Origin: Paraburkholderia azotifigens
GTDB taxonomy: Bacteria; Pseudomonadota; Gammaproteobacteria; Burkholderiales; Burkholderiaceae
Assembly: GCF_007995085.1 (NCBI RefSeq)
Contig: NZ_VOQS01000003.1
Span: 620,001-684,000, forward strand
Length of the DNA stretch: 64,000 nt
Reading direction: 5' to 3'
Below, piece after piece: positions 43,304-52,211 of this stretch. Position numbers and translations under genes: made by a program. Position 1 is the first letter of the stretch; each line of letters starts with the position of its first letter. Under the pieces are notes generated by a model, which was not told where the DNA came from, ran no database searches, and saw only the letters and a list, made by a program, of their open reading frames with translations.

Positions 43304-43448
43304 CGCGGCGTACGCCGCTGCAATGGAAATGCTGAAAAAGTCGGCGCATTTCGGAAAGCGCCGTGCCGAACATATTGCATATCTTTTTTCAACTGTCGGA
43401 GCAGAGATCGCCGTGGAGTTCGACTCGCTTGAGATCGAGACGGGCTGA
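43074..43448 (+). CDS. putative immunity-like protein
   Basis: A 124-residue acidic soluble protein starting at ATG 43074 with AGGA upstream. It begins SLDQFGGFHDWYLDVIATAM, with the F-H-D-W-x-L-D opening seen in several small immunity-type proteins. The middle carries TLKLGLYDQSRRATVCFCGV, and a C-terminal strand-rich part ends VGAEIAVEFDSLEIE. Position directly after, and overlapping, a toxin-like gene suggests it neutralises that toxin. The family is not recognised with certainty. The next gene follows within 50 bases. Confidence 0.6.
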   Translation: MTIKDSLDQFGGFHDWYLDVIATAMEDGASTPNTLKLGLYDQSRRATVCFCGVTRASIVDGGLLNIVNSIEELTPDNAAYAAAMEMLKKSAHFGKRRAEHIAYLFSTVGAEIAVEFDSLEIETG

Positions 43449-43498
43449 TGCACGTCGGCATGGCGGGGGTTGGTGCCGCACGATTACTGAGGTTCGAC

Positions 43499-43915
43499 AT
43501 GCACTCACATCAGCTTGCATACGCATCACTCACCATATCTGGCGATGACGTCGAGCCCAGTTTCTGGACACGCTACTTTGGCGTGGAACCGGACATTTGC
43601 GTCAGAAAGCGAGAGCCGTTTACAACGCCGTCCGGGCGCACCAGCAGCGTTCCCGGCCGAACGGGCGTTTGGGGCTTGCGCAGCAAATCAATTGTCAGCA
43701 GCGACCAGTTAGCGCCACATCTTCGTTATCTGATCGAGCGTTTGGCGCTTCCCCGCCACGATCTTCGGCAGCTTGTCGAACGTATCGACGCGCGTATGCG
43801 CTTCTTCTGCTATTGGAGTAACGACAGCGGCGACCGCGTACCCGACGTACCGGAAGACATAAACGCCATGATGGAATCGCTCGGCGGCTCGATCGAGATC
43901 GACGAGTACCGTTAG
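43499..43915 (+). CDS. DUF4279-family protein, possible second immunity protein
   Basis: A 138-residue protein matching the DUF4279 pattern: LAYASLTISGDDVEPSFWTR near the start, FGVEPDICVRKREPF, GVWGLRSKSIVS, the helix LAPHLRYLIERLALP, and a C-terminal RMRFFCYWSND. ATG 43499 has GAGG before it; an earlier ATG 43448 overlapping the previous stop is possible. DUF4279 proteins are common beside polymorphic toxins. With the two genes before it, this makes a three-gene toxin/immunity-like island on the same strand. Confidence 0.7.
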   Translation: MHSHQLAYASLTISGDDVEPSFWTRYFGVEPDICVRKREPFTTPSGRTSSVPGRTGVWGLRSKSIVSSDQLAPHLRYLIERLALPRHDLRQLVERIDARMRFFCYWSNDSGDRVPDVPEDINAMMESLGGSIEIDEYR

Positions 43916-44040
43916 ATGCTTCGACGTCGGCCTCTGAGAAAAAAATAACCCCGCCCTGTCGATTTCCCCTCTCCTCAACCGTCGTCAACATAAGCGCCAC
44001 GTCACGCGCGATTCCCGACAACCCGTTCCCGGAGAAAATC

Positions 44041-44478
44041 ATGAGAGTCATGGTGATCGTAAAAGCAACCACCGATTCGGAAGCGTACAAGATGCCCAGC
44101 ACCGAACTGCTCGCGGCCATGGGCAAGTTCAACGAAGAGCTCGTGAAGGCGGGCGTCATGCAGGCGGGCGAAGGCCTGCATCCGAGTTCGCGCGGCAAGC
44201 GCGTGCGCTTTTCGGGCGCGAATCGCACGGTGATCGACGGGCCGTTCGCGGAAACGAAGGAATTGATCGCCGGGTTCTGGCTGTGGCAGGTGAAGTCGAT
44301 GGACGAAGCCGTTGAATGGGTGCGCCGCTGCCCGAATCCGATGGAAGGCGAATCGGAAATCGAAATTCGTCAGATATTCGAGGCTGAGGATTTCGGCGAC
44401 GAATTTACGCCGGAACTGCGCGAGCAGGAAGACCGGTTACGCGCCGAGATCGAGCGGCAGGCGCACAAGCCGGCTTGA
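44041..44478 (+). CDS. YciI/YCII-related (DGPF) domain protein
   Basis: A 145-residue YCII-related protein. The DGPF motif is VIDGPFAETKELIAGFWLWQ. The N-terminal strand MRVMVIVKATTDSEAY and the hairpin FNEELVKAGVMQAGEGLHPS are typical. Relatives often sit beside ECF sigma factors, but none is here. Suggested roles include small-molecule dehalogenase-like chemistry; none is proved. Translation starts at ATG 44041 with GGAG upstream. It is convergent with the efflux operon. Confidence 0.85.
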   Translation: MRVMVIVKATTDSEAYKMPSTELLAAMGKFNEELVKAGVMQAGEGLHPSSRGKRVRFSGANRTVIDGPFAETKELIAGFWLWQVKSMDEAVEWVRRCPNPMEGESEIEIRQIFEAEDFGDEFTPELREQEDRLRAEIERQAHKPA

Positions 44479-44505
44479 CCGCACGGACACGGGCGCAGCA
44501 GAGCT

Positions 44506-45672
44506 TCAACGCGCCCGCAACGCATCGACGATATTCATCCGCGCCGCCCGCATCGCCGGCAGAAAGCCGCCGACGAGCCCCATCGTCATCGAAAACAGCA
44601 GCGTCTTCACGACGATCGGCGGCGTGAGGACGAAGCGGAACGACAGGTCCGCGAAGGTCTGAAAGTTCGTGGTCGAAAATGACGCGAACTGCATGAACGC
44701 CGCGCAGCCGAGACCCGCCAGCCCGCCTGCCAGGCCCAGCAGCATCGCCTCGATCAGAAACGCGGCCAGCACGTTCGCGCGCTGGAAGCCCAACGCGCGC
44801 AGCGTGCCGATTTCCGCGACGCGATTCGCGACCGACGCATACATCGTGATCATCGCGCCGATCATCGCGGCGATCGAAAAGATCGTCGACAGCGTGATGC
44901 CGAGAATATTAAGGAACGTCGAAAGCGCCTTCGACTGATCGCTGTAGAACGTCTGCTCGCGCTTCGCTTCTTCGGCTAGACGCGGATCGACGTCGATATC
45001 GGCGCGAAACTGCTCGAAGCGATCCGATTGCGCGAGCCGCACCACCATCGAAGAAAAACTGGTGCGCCGGAACGACTGCATCAGTTGATCGACATCGCCC
45101 CAGATTTCCGAATCGAAGCCGCTGCCGCCCGCGTCGAAGGTGCCGACCACGGTCCAGTCGCGCTGCGCGAAGTGCAGGTGCTCGCCCAGTTGCGTGCCGC
45201 TGAAACCCTTCGCGATGCTGCTGCCGACCACGATCTCCGACGACCCCGGACTGAACATGCGCCCCGACGCGAGCTTCACCTGCGGCCGCAAGCTCATGCC
45301 CGCGGGCGACACGCCGCGAATCACCACATTCGACGGCTTGCCCGTGCCGATTTTCAGCAGCGAGATGAGCACGACGGACTCTTTCGACGCCATCCGCATG
45401 CCGTCGCCGCCGATCGCCACGGCGGGATGCATCTCGATCACGTTGGCCTGGCCGCGATCGATCGCACTCTGCACTTCCGTTTCCGCGCCCTTGCGGATCA
45501 CGACGACGTTGTCCCGCTCGCCCGTCGACACGAGCGTCTTCTTGAGACCGGCGTCGAGCATCAGCACGGTCGCGAACACGAACACCACGAGCGCGAGGCC
45601 GCCCGCCGTGAGCGCCGTGGTCAGACGGCGTGTCCACAGATTGCGGGCGATGTACGAGAGCGGAATGGCCAC
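44506..45672 (-). CDS. ABC efflux permease (FtsX/MacB type)
   Basis: A 388-residue MacB/FtsX-type permease with an N-terminal membrane helix (LTTALTAGGLALVVFVFATV), a large periplasmic domain, and three C-terminal helices including GITLSTIFSIAAMIGAMITM. It lacks its own ATPase and works with the ATP-binding protein of the same operon. I place the start at GTG 45672; a longer frame to 45789 overlaps the previous gene. It is the last gene of the adaptor-ATPase-permease-permease operon. Confidence 0.88.
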   Translation of the reverse strand: MAIPLSYIARNLWTRRLTTALTAGGLALVVFVFATVLMLDAGLKKTLVSTGERDNVVVIRKGAETEVQSAIDRGQANVIEMHPAVAIGGDGMRMASKESVVLISLLKIGTGKPSNVVIRGVSPAGMSLRPQVKLASGRMFSPGSSEIVVGSSIAKGFSGTQLGEHLHFAQRDWTVVGTFDAGGSGFDSEIWGDVDQLMQSFRRTSFSSMVVRLAQSDRFEQFRADIDVDPRLAEEAKREQTFYSDQSKALSTFLNILGITLSTIFSIAAMIGAMITMYASVANRVAEIGTLRALGFQRANVLAAFLIEAMLLGLAGGLAGLGCAAFMQFASFSTTNFQTFADLSFRFVLTPPIVVKTLLFSMTMGLVGGFLPAMRAARMNIVDALRAR

Positions 45673-45695
45673 GATGTCTTTGTCCTGAGCGCCGT

Positions 45696-46850
45696 CTAGC
45701 CGATCGCCCGCAAGCCTTCGACGATCCGCACACGCGCCGCCTGCAGCGCCGGAATCACGGCCGCGGCCAGCCCGACGACGAGCGCGCACGCCGCCTGTTG
45801 CAGCATCGTGTCGCGCGATACGGCGAACACGGGAAACACGCCGCCCGTCGCCTGCTTGAAGAAACTCGCGGCGGGCGGCGTCGCGAGCATGCCGAGGCCC
45901 GCGCCCACGGTGCAGATCGTCAACGACTCGCCGAACATCAGCAGCGCGAGAAAGCCCGGTCCGAAGCCGAGCGCCTTGAGCGTCGCGTATTCGGTGGTGC
46001 GCTCGCGCGCGCTCATGGCCATTGCGTTCGCCATCACGGCCATGATGATCACGATCACCACATACGACACGAGCTGGATCGCCGCGATGATCTGATTCGA
46101 CATCGCGACGAAGCCGAGCTGGAACGCCTGCTCCGTTTCCGTCAGCGTTTCGGCGAGCGAGTTCCTGAACACGGCATCGACACGCCGCGAGATTTCAGCG
46201 GCATCGTCGGGATTGTCGATGCCGAGCACGTACACGCCGACCTGATCGGCCTTGCGGCCCGGCATCTTGCGCACGCTTTCGTTCAGATAGTCCCAGTGAA
46301 AAATCAGCTGGCGCGTGATCGTCGATTCGTCCCGGCCGTCGAGAATGCCGCGCACGACGAATTCCCACGTGCCCGGATAGATCGTCCCCTTGATGGGAAT
46401 CACGTCGCCGACCTTGAAGCCGTATGCCGTCGCAAGCTGCCGGCCAATCAGGCAGCCCTTGCGGTCGCGCTCGTAATCCGAGCGCTGCTGCGCGGGCAGG
46501 ACGAACTCCGGGTAAAGATCGAGATAGTTGTCCGACACGGCGAACTGCGCGAAGAAGTTCTTCGGCTCGCGATAGACGCCGCCGAACCAGCTCGACCGTG
46601 CGACCGTCGTCACGCCGTCCACGCCGCGAATGCGGTTCTCGTAGCTCAACGGCAGCGGGAACACGAGCGAGATCGCGTTGCGCGTCACGAGCCGCGCATT
46701 CGAAGCCGCTGCCGCGCCTGCATACCACGCGTCGACGACCGTATGCAGCAGCCCGAAGGCGAGCACGGCGATCGTCAGGCCGAGCACGGTCAGCATCGTG
46801 CGCAGCTTGTGACGCAGCGCGTTGCGCGTGATCAGCTTCAGCAGGTACAT
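45696..46850 (-). CDS. ABC efflux permease (FtsX/MacB type)
   Basis: A 384-residue partner of the downstream permease with the same topology: the N-terminal helix LTVLGLTIAVLAFGLLHTVV, a periplasmic core, and C-terminal helices AAIQLVSYVVIVIIMAVMAN and SLTICTVGAGLGMLATP. The ERTTEYATLKALGFGPGF segment before a helix is the conserved FtsX coupling motif that meets the ATPase. It ends 23 bases before the next permease. With two distinct half-permeases, the transporter resembles DevBCA or MacAB-like heteromeric exporters. Confidence 0.9.
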   Translation of the reverse strand: MYLLKLITRNALRHKLRTMLTVLGLTIAVLAFGLLHTVVDAWYAGAAAASNARLVTRNAISLVFPLPLSYENRIRGVDGVTTVARSSWFGGVYREPKNFFAQFAVSDNYLDLYPEFVLPAQQRSDYERDRKGCLIGRQLATAYGFKVGDVIPIKGTIYPGTWEFVVRGILDGRDESTITRQLIFHWDYLNESVRKMPGRKADQVGVYVLGIDNPDDAAEISRRVDAVFRNSLAETLTETEQAFQLGFVAMSNQIIAAIQLVSYVVIVIIMAVMANAMAMSARERTTEYATLKALGFGPGFLALLMFGESLTICTVGAGLGMLATPPAASFFKQATGGVFPVFAVSRDTMLQQAACALVVGLAAAVIPALQAARVRIVEGLRAIG

Positions 46851-46871
46851 GATCGCGTGCCGGGTTCACTG

Positions 46872-47606
46872 TCAGCGAGCCGTGCCATCGATCAGCTCCC
46901 CCTTCTCCAGATGCACGAGCGCATTGGCCGCGCCCGCCGCGTGCGCGTCGTGCGTGACCATGATGATCGTCTTGCGCAGTTCGCGGTTCAGGCGCTGCAT
47001 CATCGCGAGCACTTCTTCGGCAGAGGCGCGGTCGAGGTCGCCCGTCGGTTCGTCGGCGACGATCAGCGTCGGATCGGTGATCAACGCGCGCGCAATGGCG
47101 ACGCGCTGCTGCTGTCCGCCCGACAGCTCCGATGGGTAATGATGCGCGCGATTGCCCAGATTCACCATGTCGAGCACGAGGCCGACGCGCTCGCGCCGCT
47201 CCTTGCGCGACAGACGCGTGAGCATCAAAGGCAGCTCGATGTTTTCGAACGCCGTCAGCACGGGCATCAGGTTGTAAAACTGGAAGATGAAGCCGACATG
47301 CGCCGCGCGCCATTGCGCGAGCGCCGACTCCGACAACCGCGTGATATCCAGCCCGCCGACGCGCAGCTCACCGCCGTCCGGCCGGTCGATACCCGCGATC
47401 AGATTGAGCAGCGTGCTCTTGCCCGAGCCCGACGGCCCCATCAGCGCGATGAAGTCGCCTTCGCCGATCGCAAGCGTGATGTCCGACAGCACGGGCACGG
47501 TCTGCACGCCGCGCCGATACGACTTCACGAGGTGCCGGATGTCGACGAGCGGCGGCGCGGCGTGCGCGTTGGCGTTGGCGCTGGCGTTGTCAGGCGGCGC
47601 GCTCAC
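46872..47606 (-). CDS. ABC transporter ATP-binding protein (MacB/LolD type)
   Basis: A 244-residue ATPase. Walker A is GPSGSGKSTLLNLI, the signature is LSGGQQQRVAIARAL and Walker B is LIVADEPTGDLD, with H-loop VTHD. The Q-loop FIFQFYNLMPVLTAFENI is of the MacB/LolD class. The first 18 residues are Ala/Asn-rich and dispensable looking. The four-base overlap with the adaptor gene shows translational coupling. It powers export by the two permeases. Confidence 0.94.
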   Translation of the reverse strand: MSAPPDNASANANAHAAPPLVDIRHLVKSYRRGVQTVPVLSDITLAIGEGDFIALMGPSGSGKSTLLNLIAGIDRPDGGELRVGGLDITRLSESALAQWRAAHVGFIFQFYNLMPVLTAFENIELPLMLTRLSRKERRERVGLVLDMVNLGNRAHHYPSELSGGQQQRVAIARALITDPTLIVADEPTGDLDRASAEEVLAMMQRLNRELRKTIIMVTHDAHAAGAANALVHLEKGELIDGTAR

Positions 47607-48811
47607 TGCTTCTTCGCCACGGTGACTTTGGCGCCGTCCTTGATGTGCCCGTTCGGCGCGCGCACCAGCACGTCGCCAGGATGCACGCCTTCGACTGCGA
47701 CCAGTTCGCCGAAGGTCGCGCCCGTCGTGACGGGCACTTCGCGCACGCTATCGTCCTTCACGACGAACACGACCTTGTGTCCATCGCGCTCGACGACGGC
47801 CGCCGGCTGCACCGCGACCACAGGCTTGCGGTCCTCGGGCGGCACCGGCTTCGACAGAAAGGCGATTTTCGCGCTCATATCGGGCAGCACGCGTTCGTCG
47901 CGATCGACGAAACGCACCTTGACGAGCACCGTCGCCTTCGAGCGGTCGACGGTCGGCACGATGCGCGACACGCTGCCCGCAAGGCGCACGTTGGGCAGCG
48001 CGTCGAGCTGGATTTCGCACGGCGCGTTCACGGCGATCTTCGCGATGTTCGACTCGGCGACGTCGGCCTCGACTTCGAGCGTGTCCATGTCGGCGATCGT
48101 CACGACGGCGCCTTTACTGTCCGACGCTTGCGAAAACGGCGTGATGTTGTCGCCGACGTTCGCGTGCTTTTCGATCACGACGCCGTCGAACGGCGCGCGG
48201 ATCACCGTTTGATCGACGGCGACCTGCGCCGCCTGCGCATTCGCCTGCGCCGACACGATTGCGGCGCGGCTGTTGTCGACCGACGCGACCGCCTTGTCAT
48301 AGCGCGCGAGATCGGCGTCGTACTGCGTTGCGGGGATTGCGCCATTCGGCGCGAGGATCTTCGAGCGGCGCAGATTGATTTCGGCGTTCTTCAGTTCGGC
48401 CTGCTGCAGCGCGAGGTTCGCCTCCGCGACCTTGACCTGCGCCTTCGCCTGCGCAAGCGACGCCGCGACGTCGTTGCTTTCGATCCGCGCGATCACTTCG
48501 TCTTTCTTGACGCGCGTGCCTTCCAGCACGCCGAGCCATTCAAGCCGCCCTTGCGCCTTCGACGCCACGGCCGCCTTGCGTTGCGGCACGACGTAGCCCG
48601 TTGCGTTGAGCAGCGTATAGGTTTGCGAGGGAAAAGCCGAGACCACGGTCGTGGTTTCGACGGTCTGCGGCCCGCCGAGCCGGAGCCCGACGACGAGCGC
48701 CACGATGAGGATCAGCGCGATGGCCCCGTAGCCGATCCAGTTGCGCCGGCGGCCGCCCGTAGCGAGCGCGGGCCGGTCGATTTTCAGCCGCTTCAGATCG
48801 TGATCTGCCAA
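47603..48811 (-). CDS. periplasmic adaptor (HlyD/MacA-type membrane fusion protein)
   Basis: A roughly 402-residue membrane fusion protein. One N-terminal membrane helix (YGAIALILIVALVVGLRLG) is followed by a beta-barrel, lipoyl and helical hairpin architecture: QTYTLLNATGYVVPQRKAAV, GRLEWLGVLEGTRVKKDEVI, a long coiled coil (SLAQAKAQVKVAEANLALQQ), then RAPFDGVVIEKHANVGDNI. It links the inner-membrane ABC permeases to a TolC-like channel not encoded here. I favour TTG 48811 (LADHDLKRLKID), which matches relatives; GTG 48844 is the alternative. It is first in the operon. Confidence 0.9.
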   Translation of the reverse strand: MADHDLKRLKIDRPALATGGRRRNWIGYGAIALILIVALVVGLRLGGPQTVETTTVVSAFPSQTYTLLNATGYVVPQRKAAVASKAQGRLEWLGVLEGTRVKKDEVIARIESNDVAASLAQAKAQVKVAEANLALQQAELKNAEINLRRSKILAPNGAIPATQYDADLARYDKAVASVDNSRAAIVSAQANAQAAQVAVDQTVIRAPFDGVVIEKHANVGDNITPFSQASDSKGAVVTIADMDTLEVEADVAESNIAKIAVNAPCEIQLDALPNVRLAGSVSRIVPTVDRSKATVLVKVRFVDRDERVLPDMSAKIAFLSKPVPPEDRKPVVAVQPAAVVERDGHKVVFVVKDDSVREVPVTTGATFGELVAVEGVHPGDVLVRAPNGHIKDGAKVTVAKKQ

Positions 48812-49029
48812 TTTGTTATGTCGTCGCCGGATGTGGACGGGCACACAGTATAGCGCCGCGTCCCGTCAGCGTTCGCGTCGGCCGGGCATTCTGTTTGCGC
48901 GGAGACAGGCTCGCTGAAATGCGCCGATCCATGCGATCGGCATCGATGCGCATTGCGCCGGTGTTGACAGACGCCGGCACCACCGTTTTAGATGCACACC
49001 GTTGGCATTCAAACTCCAGGGAGACATTC

Positions 49030-49887
49030 ATGCAGGACGATCAGACTGTCGCGCCGGACAGCACTGCCGTACGTGTCGCGTTGTGGCGCGCGATACACGT
49101 GCAGGCCGACGCCGCGCCGCATGTGCTCGACGACGAAACCGGCCTGCGTCTCGCGGCGCCCGATGACGGCTGGCGCAACCGTCCCGACATGGATGTGCAA
49201 GGCACGCGTGGTTATCGCGCGTCGATCGTGGGCCGCGCGCGTTTTATCGAAGATCTCGTCTCGCAGGAACTCGAGCGCGGCGTCAGGCAGTACGTGATTC
49301 TCGGCGCGGGGCTCGATACGTTCGCGCAGCGCAAGCCGGAGATCGCATCGCGTCTGACGCTTTTCGAAGTGGACCGGCCCGGTGCGACGACCTGGAAGCG
49401 CAACCGTCTGGCCGAACTCGGCTACGGCGTGCCTGACTGGCTGCGGCTCGTGCCCGTCGATTTCGAAGCGGGCCAGTCGTGGTGGGAGCAGATCGCACAT
49501 GCGGGCTTCGACACGAACGCGCCCGCCGTGATCGCGTCGACGGGCGTGTCGATGTACCTGACGCGCGAAGCGAATCTGGCCACGCTGCGCCAGATCGCGC
49601 AACTCGCGCCCGGCTCGACGCTGGCGATGACGTTCCTGCTGCCGCTCGATCTGATCGATCCCGCGGAACGCGCGCAGCACGAGTTCGTGTACGAGCGCGC
49701 GCGTGCAGCGGGCACGCCGTTCGTCAGCTTCTTCGCACCGGACGACATGCTGGCGCTCGCGCGCGAAGCGGGTTTCAGGAGCGCCGGGTATGTATCGACA
49801 GCCGATATGGTCGAACGCTACTTCGCCCGTCGACCGGATGGTTTGCAACCGTCGACGGGCGAAGCGTTTCTCGTTGCGACGACCTGA
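49030..49887 (+). CDS. class I SAM-dependent methyltransferase (TIGR00027/leucine-carboxyl-type)
   Basis: A 285-residue methyltransferase of the PPM1/LCM-related TIGR00027 group. Features are the N-terminal TAVRVALWRAIHVQAD, the catalytic-domain motif QYVILGAGLDTFAQR, TLFEVDRPGATTWKRNRL, a post-I acidic region RLVPVDFEAGQSWWEQI, then TGVSMYLTREANLATLRQI. Substrates of bacterial members include polyketides and other small carboxylates; here unknown. ATG 49030 follows AGGGAGA. It is convergent with the tannase gene, stops four bases apart. Confidence 0.88.
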   Translation: MQDDQTVAPDSTAVRVALWRAIHVQADAAPHVLDDETGLRLAAPDDGWRNRPDMDVQGTRGYRASIVGRARFIEDLVSQELERGVRQYVILGAGLDTFAQRKPEIASRLTLFEVDRPGATTWKRNRLAELGYGVPDWLRLVPVDFEAGQSWWEQIAHAGFDTNAPAVIASTGVSMYLTREANLATLRQIAQLAPGSTLAMTFLLPLDLIDPAERAQHEFVYERARAAGTPFVSFFAPDDMLALAREAGFRSAGYVSTADMVERYFARRPDGLQPSTGEAFLVATT

Positions 49888-49890
49888 CGA

Positions 49891-51759
49891 TCAGAGACGT
49901 CCGTTCGACTGGCCTTCGCCGCCGTCCCAGCGAACGGGCGTCTTGCGGTAGCTGCTCCAGTTGTTGCCGCCCGTGCAGTTCAGCTGCGAGCCTTGCGCCT
50001 GGCACCATGCCTCGTAGCCCGGCGAGTACAGCCACTCGCCGATCCAGTTCAGATCGACACGCGCGTCCTCTTGCGCCAACACGAAATTCGCCGCGTCGTC
50101 GGTGCTGCCCGAACCCGTGTAGCGCGCGACAGCGGGATACGGAAACACGGGACGCGTGCGCGTAGTCTGCCCCGTCGAGTCGACGATCGAGGCGACGATG
50201 TTGCCCGGCTTCGCGCCCGACTCCGCCCATGACATCAGCGGCGTCAGGACATCGAACGTGTTCGGACCGTCGCCGCCGCCGCAATGCGCGACGCCGGGGA
50301 ACAGATAAAGCTTCGCGAAGCTGTCGACGCGCTCGCTGCCCATCACGTTCTTCATCTGCGTGTAGTACTCGATCGTCGAACGCGGCGAGATGTGCTGATC
50401 CTCCAGTCCATGCCACAGCAGCAGCTTGCCGCCGCGGCGCTCGAACGGCTGCAGATCGGGATCGGTGGCCGCGAGGTATTTCGAAACGGGCACGGTCTTC
50501 AGGAAGTTGTCGATCGTGAACTTCAGATCGCCGAACGTCGCCGCCGTGTTCGTGCCATTGAAGTAGTCGAGGTACTGCAGGAACGGCATCACGAAGTTGA
50601 TGCTGCCGCTCGGACCGGCATCCGTCGCGGGCACGAACAGACTCCAGTTCAGCTCCGAACCCCATTCGCGCGACACATACGGCTCCAGACGCGCGCCGCC
50701 CGCATCCGTTGCGCCGTCGTGAATCTTGCGCACGACCGCCGCTTCCGCAGCGGAAAGACACGTCGCAGCCGCCTGCCCCTGCGCGCACAGCAGCGTCGAG
50801 GGATCGAAGCGGCAGGCTTGCGGCCGGTCGACGACGCCATCCGTCACGCCGTCGATGCTGTCGCACGCCTTCAGCACGGCGGCATGGATCAGCGGCAGCT
50901 TGCCCGCGAGCAGAATGTACTTGCCCGTTTTCGGATCGATGTTCGCGGCGGCGGCCCAGCCATGATGGAACGTGTTCTGCACGATCAGATCGTTCGCGGG
51001 CGCGCCCGCCGCGATGCCGTCGAAGTCGTCGGGAAAGCGCTGTGCTTCCATCAGCGCCTCGCGGCCGCCGTCGGAACAGCCGTCGAAATACGCATACTTA
51101 GCGGGCCGCGCGTAGAACTTGTTGATGATGGCCTTCGAGACCTGCGCCGTCGCGTGTTCCGCGCGATACGCGAAGTCCAGCTTCGCCTTCGGATCGAGCG
51201 CCCACGAACTGTCGTTGCCGCCTTCGTGGCCCATATCGGTCGCGGACATCGCGATCTGCCCGTTGGTCACGGGCACGCAGGTCGAAGCCATCGGCGCGTT
51301 GATGGACAGGTTGCCGCACAGTCCGCCGCAGCCCGTCTGCAGATAGCGCTGCGTCCAGCCTTGCGTTGGCAGTTGCAGTTCGAACAGCGAGGCGCCCGGC
51401 CCGATCGTGCCCTTCACGTCGCACATGGCGGCGGGCAGCGTGCGATTGCCGACAACCGTTCCTGCCGGCAGCACCACTGCCGATGTGATCGTCACCGTGC
51501 CGTCCGTCACGCCCGTCAGGTCGAGGCTCGCGACGGCCGCGCAAGTCATCGCGGGCATCACGGCGGGCAGGCTCGCGAGCCCCGATGCGGCCTGCGCACC
51601 CGACGGAAATACGAGCGCCGTCAGCAGCGAAACGAGCGCGGCGAATGTCGTCAATACATGGCGCATCAATCGATGCCTGATGAGCGCCGCCAGGCCTCCC
51701 GCGCGGGCTGCCGCCGGCGATGAAGGCGCAAGCGGTCCTGCGTTGCAGATCGCACGCAT
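49891..51759 (-). CDS. exported tannase/feruloyl esterase family protein
   Basis: A 591-622-residue exported esterase. The start at 51759 has GGAG eight bases upstream and would give a long signal region. An internal start at 51666 gives the compact signal peptide RHVLTTFAALVSLLTALVF ending AQA. The catalytic serine sits in YFDGCSDGGREALM. The aspartate is in LEDQHISP and the histidine in FPGVAHCGGG. The paired cysteines next to Ser and His form the CS-D-HC disulfide of the family. Such enzymes release gallate or ferulate from plant polyphenols, fitting a soil or plant-associated lifestyle. Confidence 0.87.
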   Translation of the reverse strand: MRAICNAGPLAPSSPAAARAGGLAALIRHRLMRHVLTTFAALVSLLTALVFPSGAQAASGLASLPAVMPAMTCAAVASLDLTGVTDGTVTITSAVVLPAGTVVGNRTLPAAMCDVKGTIGPGASLFELQLPTQGWTQRYLQTGCGGLCGNLSINAPMASTCVPVTNGQIAMSATDMGHEGGNDSSWALDPKAKLDFAYRAEHATAQVSKAIINKFYARPAKYAYFDGCSDGGREALMEAQRFPDDFDGIAAGAPANDLIVQNTFHHGWAAAANIDPKTGKYILLAGKLPLIHAAVLKACDSIDGVTDGVVDRPQACRFDPSTLLCAQGQAAATCLSAAEAAVVRKIHDGATDAGGARLEPYVSREWGSELNWSLFVPATDAGPSGSINFVMPFLQYLDYFNGTNTAATFGDLKFTIDNFLKTVPVSKYLAATDPDLQPFERRGGKLLLWHGLEDQHISPRSTIEYYTQMKNVMGSERVDSFAKLYLFPGVAHCGGGDGPNTFDVLTPLMSWAESGAKPGNIVASIVDSTGQTTRTRPVFPYPAVARYTGSGSTDDAANFVLAQEDARVDLNWIGEWLYSPGYEAWCQAQGSQLNCTGGNNWSSYRKTPVRWDGGEGQSNGRL

Positions 51760-52211
51760 CTGTCTGTCTCCTGTCTGTCGTTGTCCTCGAATGGCCGCGA
51801 TGCGGCGCGCTTATCAGCGGCTCGCAGCGGGAAGGGTCGCGCTGAATCGAGCGCTCGTGCCGCACCGCCCCGGCATCGCGCGCAGCCCAGCCGCATGCTC
51901 AGGATAGCCAACGTAAGGGACGGTGATCATTGCAAATATCGTGCGATTCGATCTGTTTTTCTTATCAGCGTGCAGACGTTCCGAACGCCGGGACAGCGCG
52001 ATTTCCGTTCCGGCAGATTTGTCCGTGTGCTTCGAAGCGGTGCACGGCAACGGTCAAATCGGCATGTGCCACGCCGCGTGTGCAATCCGTCTGCTCATTT
52101 CCGGAGGCGGTGATAAGGTGGCGCGCTCTTGCCGACGCATGACCCGGCAACGGCACCCGTCGCTGCCCGTTCGCGCGTCACTCACCTCTTCATCGATCCG
52201 GCGATTCAGAT
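51760..52211. other. divergent intergenic region
   Basis: A shared promoter region for the tannase (minus) and the MFS transporter (plus), with a locally AT-richer stretch around 51920-51970. I see no convincing gene, repeat or regulator palindrome in it. Confidence 0.45.

Noticed and set aside
45630..48212. An 860-codon plus-strand frame over the efflux operon
   Set aside because: The operon on the minus strand has intact family motifs; the plus frame has shadow composition.
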